Both the position numbers and the translations under genes were made by a program. A DNA stretch of 64,000 nucleotides from CAZYVA01 sp964650695 (GTDB lineage: Bacteria; Bacillota; Clostridia; Lachnospirales; Lachnospiraceae), in contig CAZYVA010000001.1 in the NCBI GenBank assembly GCA_964650695.1, forward strand, positions 1-64,000, given 5' to 3'. Below the pieces are notes generated by a model that worked only from the letters and a program-made list of their open reading frames with translations, was not told the origin of the DNA and ran no database searches. Positions 59,178-64,000 of this stretch are shown one piece after another. The first letter of the stretch is position 1. Each line of letters starts with the position of its first letter.

Positions 59178-60857
59178 TTATCTGCCTACAACTCCAGTGC
59201 CTGTGATCAGCCTCTCCAAAATCTCATCCAGGGTCGTCATCAGACGCGCCGCCGCGTTATAAGACTGCTGGTAGCGCATCAGGTTGGTCGCTTCCTCGTC
59301 CAGGGATACGCCCGAAATCGACTCCCTGGAATCCTCGACCTGGTTCGCCACGGACAGGTGGTTTTCCAGCATGGTCGAGGATGCCTGGCGTTCAATCGCC
59401 TGTGTATTCCAGATATTGGTATAGCCTTCCGCCAATGTCCCCCTGAACACCACCTTTGATCCATCGCCTGTGGTGAATTCATAAGAATCCGTACTCAGGG
59501 CGTTGATCATCTTGAGTACATTGGTATTGGCCGTGCTTCCGGTCTCGCCGTCCGCCGCCGTCTTGACGGAAATCAGGCCCGTCACCCAATCCTCGTTCAG
59601 CCGGATATTTGATGCGGTAAATGTGTCAGACCCGTCTGTCGTCACAAATAAATCCTGCCTCACCATCTCATATTCAAAAAGGGGATTGCCATCCGAATCG
59701 TAAAGGACGTTCCCGTCCGAATCCGTCTGATAGACGTAATTCCCATTTTCATCCGTCTTATAGACAGGATTCCCATCCTCATCCAGCTTCTGCGTTGCGT
59801 TCAGGTCGTTCAAAACCGTCGCGAACTGGTTGATGAATGAGTCGAAAGACTGGATATAATACCCTATCCCCTTCACATCCGTCGCCGGAGTGTCATATGC
59901 CTCCGATTTATTGAGCATATCCAAATCGCCTTTGAGTACGCCGTTCTCCAGCATATCCGCAGCGTTCCCGGACACTGTCCCCTCAGCGTCCGTAAAATAA
60001 AGCCTCATCGGCACCGTCGCGTTCCCGTCCTCATCGGTTGCGGTCTTCACGGAAACAGAACCGCAGTGGTTATCGGACACCAGGCTCATCTTTGTCCCGT
60101 CCGAGAGCTTGACGCTGATGTCCAGTTCGTCCACCGTGATGCCGCCGCCCAAGTTGTAATCTGTATAAGTCACGTCAATCGGGAAATACGTCGCAAGCTC
60201 ATCGATCAGGGAATTCCTCTGATCCTGGAGCTCCAGCGCCGGGTTCCCCAGTACCTGGCTGTTTTTGATCGAAATGTTCAGGTTCTTGATCTGCTCCAGC
60301 AGCGTATTGATGTCCGGCACGACGGATTCTTCCACTTTCTGGATCAGTTCGTCCTGGACGTTCTGGATATCCGTCGCATTCTGATGGACCGTATCAAGGA
60401 AAATCTCGCACGCGGACCGGACCAGCGCGTCGGCGGTGCTTGTATCTGTATTCTCCGTCTCGGACAAGGTCTGGAGCTGGGATATGATATTTTGCAGCTT
60501 GGTGCATACCGCATCCTTATCCGTCTCATCGAATACATTCCCGATATCCGCGAGGATGGTATCCATCGCGTCAACCGTCCCTACCTTGGCAAGCTGGGCG
60601 CGGTACTGCACATCCAGGAACGCGTCCCGGATCTGGGAAACGCTTGTCATCTCCACGCCCTGCCCGACCCGGATGTCGTACTCGGAGCTGGCGAAGCCCG
60701 TCCCGACCGGCTCCAGGCTCACCACGTCCAGCCGCTGCCTGGTATAGCCCTCCGTATTGATATTAGAAAGGTTCTGCCCCGTCACATCCAAAGCCGTCTG
60801 GCTGGCGCTCATGGCACGCTGCGCTGTATTAAAACCTGCAAATGTCGAACGTATCAT
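59178..60857 (-). CDS. flgK: Flagellar hook-associated protein FlgK (HAP1)
   Basis: FlgK (559 residues) is the first hook-filament junction protein. The amino end is MIRSTFAGFNTAQRAMSASQ with ALDVTGQNLSNINTEGYTRQ following, the typical HAP1 signature. The C-terminal SLDEEATNLMRYQQSYNAAA and MTTLDEILERLI are equally diagnostic. A small Asp/Gly-rich part around residue 370-400 (EDGNPVYKTDENGNYVYQTD) is an internal repeat in the exposed domain. It follows flgN by 33 bases. Confidence 0.97.
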   Translation of the reverse strand: MIRSTFAGFNTAQRAMSASQTALDVTGQNLSNINTEGYTRQRLDVVSLEPVGTGFASSEYDIRVGQGVEMTSVSQIRDAFLDVQYRAQLAKVGTVDAMDTILADIGNVFDETDKDAVCTKLQNIISQLQTLSETENTDTSTADALVRSACEIFLDTVHQNATDIQNVQDELIQKVEESVVPDINTLLEQIKNLNISIKNSQVLGNPALELQDQRNSLIDELATYFPIDVTYTDYNLGGGITVDELDISVKLSDGTKMSLVSDNHCGSVSVKTATDEDGNATVPMRLYFTDAEGTVSGNAADMLENGVLKGDLDMLNKSEAYDTPATDVKGIGYYIQSFDSFINQFATVLNDLNATQKLDEDGNPVYKTDENGNYVYQTDSDGNVLYDSDGNPLFEYEMVRQDLFVTTDGSDTFTASNIRLNEDWVTGLISVKTAADGETGSTANTNVLKMINALSTDSYEFTTGDGSKVVFRGTLAEGYTNIWNTQAIERQASSTMLENHLSVANQVEDSRESISGVSLDEEATNLMRYQQSYNAAARLMTTLDEILERLITGTGVVGR

Positions 60858-60890
60858 TTCTGCATTCCTCCTGTATTCCTCTCTCCTGCG

Positions 60891-61334
60891 TCATGCTTTC
60901 CGGTCCGTTATATGCCGGGCCTGCGTTTCTCTTGTCCCATCTCCGTTATAGGCGCCGCTTTGCTGCATGGCTTTATTGATCATGTGGAGATTGTTCTTCA
61001 ACATCTCATTCGCATCTTCATTGACGTTCCGGAACTTCTGGAGTTCCTGGTCAAACGCCTCAAACAAAGGCAATAACTTTTCCCTCTCCTTTGCAGGCGC
61101 CTGATCCAGGATCTCCCGGAACCGCAGCCCGCCGTACCCGGCTTTCTCCTGGCATGCCGCCAGCTTTTTTTCCAGCCCCCGGAGGTTCATGATCATCGCC
61201 TGCTCCTTGTTCATGCAGTCCTCCACCGCCGCAACGTGGTTGTCCCGAAGGGCTTTGAGCTTCATCTGCTCCACGGCGGTAAATTGCTTAAACAGGCTTG
61301 TCATCTCCGTAATTACCTTTTGAAATTCCTTCAT
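60891..61334 (-). CDS. flgN: FlgN-type chaperone for hook-associated proteins
   Basis: The 147-residue, mostly helical protein is placed between flgM and flgK, as FlgN (YvyG) is in Bacillus. FlgN binds unfolded FlgK and FlgL and delivers them to the export gate. The helix LFKQFTAVEQMKLKALRDNH, containing the residues that FlgN proteins use to wrap their clients, and the length fit. The ATG overlaps the flgM stop codon by 4 bases. Confidence 0.88.
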   Translation of the reverse strand: MKEFQKVITEMTSLFKQFTAVEQMKLKALRDNHVAAVEDCMNKEQAMIMNLRGLEKKLAACQEKAGYGGLRFREILDQAPAKEREKLLPLFEAFDQELQKFRNVNEDANEMLKNNLHMINKAMQQSGAYNGDGTRETQARHITDRKA

Positions 61335-61648
61335 TCAGCTATATACCCTTTCCATAAAAGCATCCTTGCGGCAATCTGGTCTGCGTCCGGGCGGTAAGTC
61401 CCGTCTTGTACCTGCTGCTTCAGGCTTTCCAGCTTCTCCGGGGCGGTCACAGCCCGCACATCGGTGACTACGCTTTGCGTAGCTTCCCCTGCGATCCTCT
61501 TTTCCGCCGCCGAGAACCAATCGGAGCCGACAATGACCCGATCGATATTCTTCCCGGCAGCCGCATCGCTGGAAGCGGTATCCCTTGTCTTAGGCTTGAA
61601 GGCCATATTGTCATAACGCCTGATCGCGCTGTCAACAGCTATCTTCAT
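61331..61648 (-). CDS. flgM: Anti-sigma-28 factor FlgM
   Basis: FlgM holds sigma-28 inactive until the hook is finished and FlgM is exported. The 105-residue protein has the C-terminal FlgM pattern: DRVIVGSDW..A..R, then VTAPEKLESLKQQVQDGTYR and PDADQIAARMLLWKG, the sigma-binding helices. The N-terminal part (residues 1-30) is basic and flexible. It is the first gene of the flgM-flgN-flgK-flgL-DUF6470-fliW-csrA unit, so the checkpoint is cotranscribed with its late clients. Confidence 0.92.
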   Translation of the reverse strand: MKIAVDSAIRRYDNMAFKPKTRDTASSDAAAGKNIDRVIVGSDWFSAAEKRIAGEATQSVVTDVRAVTAPEKLESLKQQVQDGTYRPDADQIAARMLLWKGYIAE

Positions 61649-61701
61649 TTCCTCATCTCCTTACCTGCCTTGCGAACATACTTCCTATCTCTATCCATAC
61701 C

Positions 61702-61770
61702 CGTAACTGTCCAGTACCTTCACAGCTACGATGCAAAATCCATGGAAATCTGCTTCGCAGATGGGATTTT
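61702..61770 (-). repeat. Composite two-hairpin intergenic element in the flgM leader
   Basis: Hairpin two (61702-61730) pairs CGTAACTGT with ACAGCTACG over 9 bases including one G-U. Hairpin one (61735-61770) has a 7-bp outer stem AAAATCC / GGATTTT enclosing ATCTGC-TTC-GCAGAT set against the right arm. Architecture, order and the TGCTTCGCA core are those of the element at 31039-31116. Confidence 0.75.
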
Positions 61771-61835
61771 ACACGCTTGGATCCTGTCCTTACAGTCTTG
61801 GCGGCACGCGCTTCAACCTGTGCTTAACAATTACT

Positions 61836-61864
61836 AGTATTCTTCATATTTTAAATATCGTCAA
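61836..61864 (-). promoter_or_regulatory. Candidate promoter for the flgM unit
   Basis: On the minus strand TTGACG (61859-61864) and AATACT (61836-61841) lie 17 bases apart; this is a sigma-A type promoter. No sigma-28 sequence (TAAA-N15-GCCGATAA) was found. Transcription from here gives a leader of about 180 bases containing the composite hairpin element. Confidence 0.5.
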
Positions 61865-61891
61865 ATCAATGCAAATATTAAGTTTCTTTTC

Positions 61892-62656
61892 CTACATTTC
61901 ACATTTTCTTTTTCTTCGCCTGAGCCTGCGCTCCTCCATAATCTCCCGCTCTACAAAAATATCCCCTGCTTTGACGTCATAGACGCCGTTCCTTACATCC
62001 GCTACTTTCACGCCCGCCGCAAGCGTGACCACCCTTTTTTTCATAATGCTTACCAGTTCCCGGTCATGGCATGCCACAACGACCGTGATCCCCATCCGGT
62101 TGATTTCATCCACCAGGCACATGAGATCCCAGGAAGAAGATGGATCCAGGTTGGCCGTCGGCTCATCGAGGACCAGGATATCCGGATCCGTCACCAGCGC
62201 CCTGGCAAGCAAAGCCCGCGCCTGCTCCCCGCCGGAAAGCTCCTGGGGGAAGCTTGCCCCCTTGTCCGGGATCCCGACCGTCTTTAACGTCTGCGCCGTC
62301 CTTTTCCTGGCCAGCGAAGGCGGCTGATCCGTCGCGTACATAGCAAGCTCGATATTCTGCCGGATGGTCTGCTCCGCCAAAAGCCCCATATCCGCCTGCA
62401 TGATCCCAAAATTCCTTCGGTACAGTGGAAGCTGCTTTTCTGTCAGTTTTGAGGTGCAGCTTGCACCGACCCACACCTCGCCTTTTGTTGGAAGCTCCTG
62501 CCCGCTTAAAAGCCGCAGGAGAGTGCTTTTTCCCGAACCGCTGCGCCCGGTGACAAACACAAATTCGCCCTCCTCAATCGTCAGGGAGACATCCTCCAAC
62601 GCTACCGTATCCACCCTATAAATCTTTGTCAGGCCCTTTAGCTCGATCTCCTTCAT
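61892..62656 (-). CDS. FtsE-like ABC ATPase without a partner permease, inside the flagellar cluster
   Basis: The 254-residue ATPase has all motifs: Walker A VTGRSGSGKSTLLRLL, signature LSGGEQARALLARAL, Walker B ILVLDEPTANLD and the H-loop VACHD. The pattern KRVVTLAAGVKVADVRNG near the end is as in FtsE. It is clearly not the FtsE at 15 kb, from which it differs in signature and length, and no FtsX-like gene adjoins. A C-terminal basic tail EERRLRRRKRKCEM is additional. It lies between a fliT-like gene and flgM. Either its permease is elsewhere or it works with another membrane protein. The start MKEIEL has GAGGGA upstream. Confidence 0.82.
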   Translation of the reverse strand: MKEIELKGLTKIYRVDTVALEDVSLTIEEGEFVFVTGRSGSGKSTLLRLLSGQELPTKGEVWVGASCTSKLTEKQLPLYRRNFGIMQADMGLLAEQTIRQNIELAMYATDQPPSLARKRTAQTLKTVGIPDKGASFPQELSGGEQARALLARALVTDPDILVLDEPTANLDPSSSWDLMCLVDEINRMGITVVVACHDRELVSIMKKRVVTLAAGVKVADVRNGVYDVKAGDIFVEREIMEERRLRRRKRKCEM

Positions 62657-62769
62657 CCGTTCCCTCACAAACACAAAAATGCCGACTTCGCAAGCGAATT
62701 CCCCTTCACTTCCTGATCGACATCTTTTGTCCGACTTTCAACAACCATTCCCGTACCGCAACGTCATGC

Positions 62770-63195
62770 TTACACAGCGCCTTTTTTTGCATAATGCGAA
62801 TCCTGTCCAGCCAGCTTACGGTTCATGTTGCGGTCTACAACCATCACCCTTTCCCATAGGCTCCTCACATTCCCGGCAACCCGTAGGAGCGCCGCCCCCT
62901 CTTTCCCATATGGGGTTTCGGAAACCGGTTCCTTCCCCTTGACGGCTTCGGCAATCCACTGGGAAACCTCGGCCGGCGCACTGTCACGCAATAGGAAAAT
63001 ATGTTTATCATATTCACGTATTTTGTTCAGTTCCTCTTCGCGCATCTCCAACAGCATCTGCACGCTGACCCTGTCATTGCGCGAAAGCGTCTGCGCCATC
63101 TCTTCCGTCAGCCTGCTGACCTCCGACATCGTATTGTACTTTTTCTGGAGAAGCTTGGCGATCTCCGTCAGTAAATCCTGATACTGGTTTTCCAT
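62770..63195 (-). CDS. FliT/FlgN-like flagellar chaperone
   Basis: The 141-residue helical protein starts MENQYQDLLTEIAKLLQKKY and has long heptad-rich helices (VQMLLEMREEELNKIREYDK). It begins 7 bases after fliS, where FliT, chaperone of the cap protein FliD, is placed in other bacteria. Primary sequence is weakly conserved in this group, so position and helical content carry the call. It could equally be a second FlgN-type chaperone. The ribosome site is weak, suggesting coupling to fliS. Confidence 0.68.
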   Translation of the reverse strand: MENQYQDLLTEIAKLLQKKYNTMSEVSRLTEEMAQTLSRNDRVSVQMLLEMREEELNKIREYDKHIFLLRDSAPAEVSQWIAEAVKGKEPVSETPYGKEGAALLRVAGNVRSLWERVMVVDRNMNRKLAGQDSHYAKKGAV

Positions 63196-63202
63196 AAGCC
63201 CG

Positions 63203-63565
63203 TCACACTTTCTTTTCTGCTTCCGCAAACGCATCCCGCAGTTCTTTCATAAGCGGCGTCAACTCATCGATAACCTCTTTCTTCCTGCCTGCCGACAAGC
63301 GGACCAACTCATAAAGGAAAAACTCATACAACCGATCCAGTTGCCTGCTGATATCATATTCAAAATTCAATGTCTTTCTCAGATAATCGATGATCTCCCT
63401 GCTTCTCTGTACAGATGCGTCAAAGAGGGAATAGTCCGCCCGCTCAAGCGCGATCTCCGCCCGTTTCATCCTTTTCAGCAATTCATCATACAGAAGGATC
63501 AACATCTCACCCGGCGTCATTGTCAAAATCGTCTGTTCTTTATATGTCTGATATCCATTTGCCAT
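63203..63565 (-). CDS. fliS: Flagellin-specific chaperone FliS
   Basis: FliS (120 residues) binds the C-terminus of flagellin and prevents premature assembly. The amino end ANGYQTYKEQTILTMTPGEM and MLILLYDELLKRMKRAEIAL are typical, as is SREIIDYLRKTLNFEYDIS (part). Length is normal. It follows fliD by 156 bases, with a hairpin between the two. Confidence 0.95.
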   Translation of the reverse strand: MANGYQTYKEQTILTMTPGEMLILLYDELLKRMKRAEIALERADYSLFDASVQRSREIIDYLRKTLNFEYDISRQLDRLYEFFLYELVRLSAGRKKEVIDELTPLMKELRDAFAEAEKKV

Positions 63566-63660
63566 CTTTTATTCTTTCCCTCTTTTCCCCTGATTGCTTT
63601 TTCCTAACGCTGCAAGAGCGTATTCCTGCCTCCCGATCATGTATAACGGCGCAAAGTTGC

Positions 63661-63707
63661 GTACCCGCCTGCCCGGACGTCTCCGCCAATGTCTTGCAGG
63701 CGGGTAC
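63661..63707 (-). other. Strong hairpin between fliD and fliS
   Basis: A perfect 12-bp stem, GTACCCGCCTGC / GCAGGCGGGTAC, encloses a 23-base loop and begins 14 bases after the fliD stop. No U-tract follows. A smaller CGCAA/TTGCG-like stem lies beyond it. It may limit readthrough or protect the fliD mRNA end, leaving fliS on a lower or separate level. Confidence 0.55.
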
Positions 63708-63721
63708 ACAGCCAGAGGTTT

Positions 63722-64000
63722 CTATGCATACAAGGAACTGAGGTAGCTTGCCTGGGAATTCATCTGGGCGATCAACGTCTCCAATAACGTAAACTGCGAT
63801 GAATAACGGTCGATCTCCGTCTGCAGCTTGTCATTGAGCTGGTCAATATAGTCATCCAGGTCATCGATCTCTGTCTGGATGGAATTGCTCAGGATCGTGG
63901 TCGGCGCATGGGTGGAACCCGCGCGCGTCACCAGGATGCCTTTGGTAGCCCCTGTCGTAGATCCGTACTGCTCCATCACCGAATTGATCTTTGTGAGCAG
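63722..64000 (-). CDS. fliD: Flagellar filament cap protein FliD, C-terminal part
   Basis: The window contains only the last 92 codons. FliD (HAP2) caps the filament and folds incoming flagellin. The visible part has ATKGILVTRAGSTHAPTT, then the coiled-coil TEIDDLDDYIDQLNDKLQTE and ends TLLETLIAQMNSQASYLSSL followed by YA, the usual FliD tail. It is followed by fliS, the standard order. Confidence 0.93.
   Translation of the reverse strand: MLTKINSVMEQYGSTTGATKGILVTRAGSTHAPTTILSNSIQTEIDDLDDYIDQLNDKLQTEIDRYSSQFTLLETLIAQMNSQASYLSSLYA

Noticed and set aside
61649..61891. c-di-GMP riboswitch before flgM
   Set aside because: I looked for the conserved GEMM core and its GAAA tetraloop and receptor pattern and did not find them; the hairpins match the dispersed intergenic element instead.

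Overview
The window reads as chromosome of a spore-forming, flagellated, anaerobic Gram-positive bacterium of the class Clostridia, most likely a Lachnospiraceae. The reasons are a pyruvate:ferredoxin oxidoreductase, an alpha/beta-type small acid-soluble spore protein, AddAB instead of RecBCD, a PcsB/EnvC-like hydrolase next to FtsEX, a B. subtilis-like flgM-flgN-flgK-flgL-DUF6470-fliW-csrA order, TTG starts, and strong GGAGG ribosome sites. Base composition looks close to balanced. Almost every gene is on the minus strand. The exceptions are a PucR-type regulator, the tmRNA gene and a Y-family polymerase cassette.

Layout. 1-2.6 kb: the 5' end of nifJ, lgt and ychF. 3.0-7.5 kb: an amidohydrolase with two small polytopic membrane proteins (one DUF5058), divergent from a PucR-type regulator; this looks like an uncharacterised uptake-and-hydrolysis system. 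7.5-16.8 kb: a co-oriented run, CdaR-like regulator-ftsE-ftsX-M23 hydrolase-ctpA-pyrC-pyrF-pyrK-pyrD, joining cell-wall remodelling at division to pyrimidine synthesis. 17.0-31.0 kb: a WecG/TagA-like protein, SASP, addA, addB, a dapF-family gene whose two catalytic cysteines are both serine, a TPR lipoprotein, ung, hisF, hisH and an OmpR-type two-component system. 31.2-31.8 kb: the tmRNA gene (ssrA) with a consensus promoter and a terminator.

31.8-36.5 kb: two tandem paralogous secreted proteins with Ig-like repeats and a C-terminal Cys/His domain. 36.6-40.1 kb: thrC, leuD and leuC. 40.2-45.3 kb: a cell-wall-anchored thioester/CnaB adhesin behind a long leader, a PHP phosphoesterase and an LtaS/MdoB-type transferase. 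45.5-47.5 kb: a Y-family DNA polymerase with a YolD-like partner. 47.5-56.6 kb: a MacAB-type ABC system (ATPase, membrane fusion protein, permease) with a four-helix membrane protein and an SH3 lipoprotein, preceded by a MalT-like LuxR regulator and a TetR regulator. 56.6-64 kb: late flagellar genes from csrA up to the 3' end of fliD, with an additional FtsE-like ATPase between fliT-like and flgM.

Two observations cut across the genes. A composite two-hairpin element recurs in intergenic DNA: full copies before the response regulator gene, after tmRNA and before flgM, and partial or single-hairpin copies at about 26.0, 38.2 and 45.3 kb. In addition, several strong hairpins just after stop codons lack a U-tract. 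No CRISPR array, rRNA, tRNA, transposase or prophage gene was seen.
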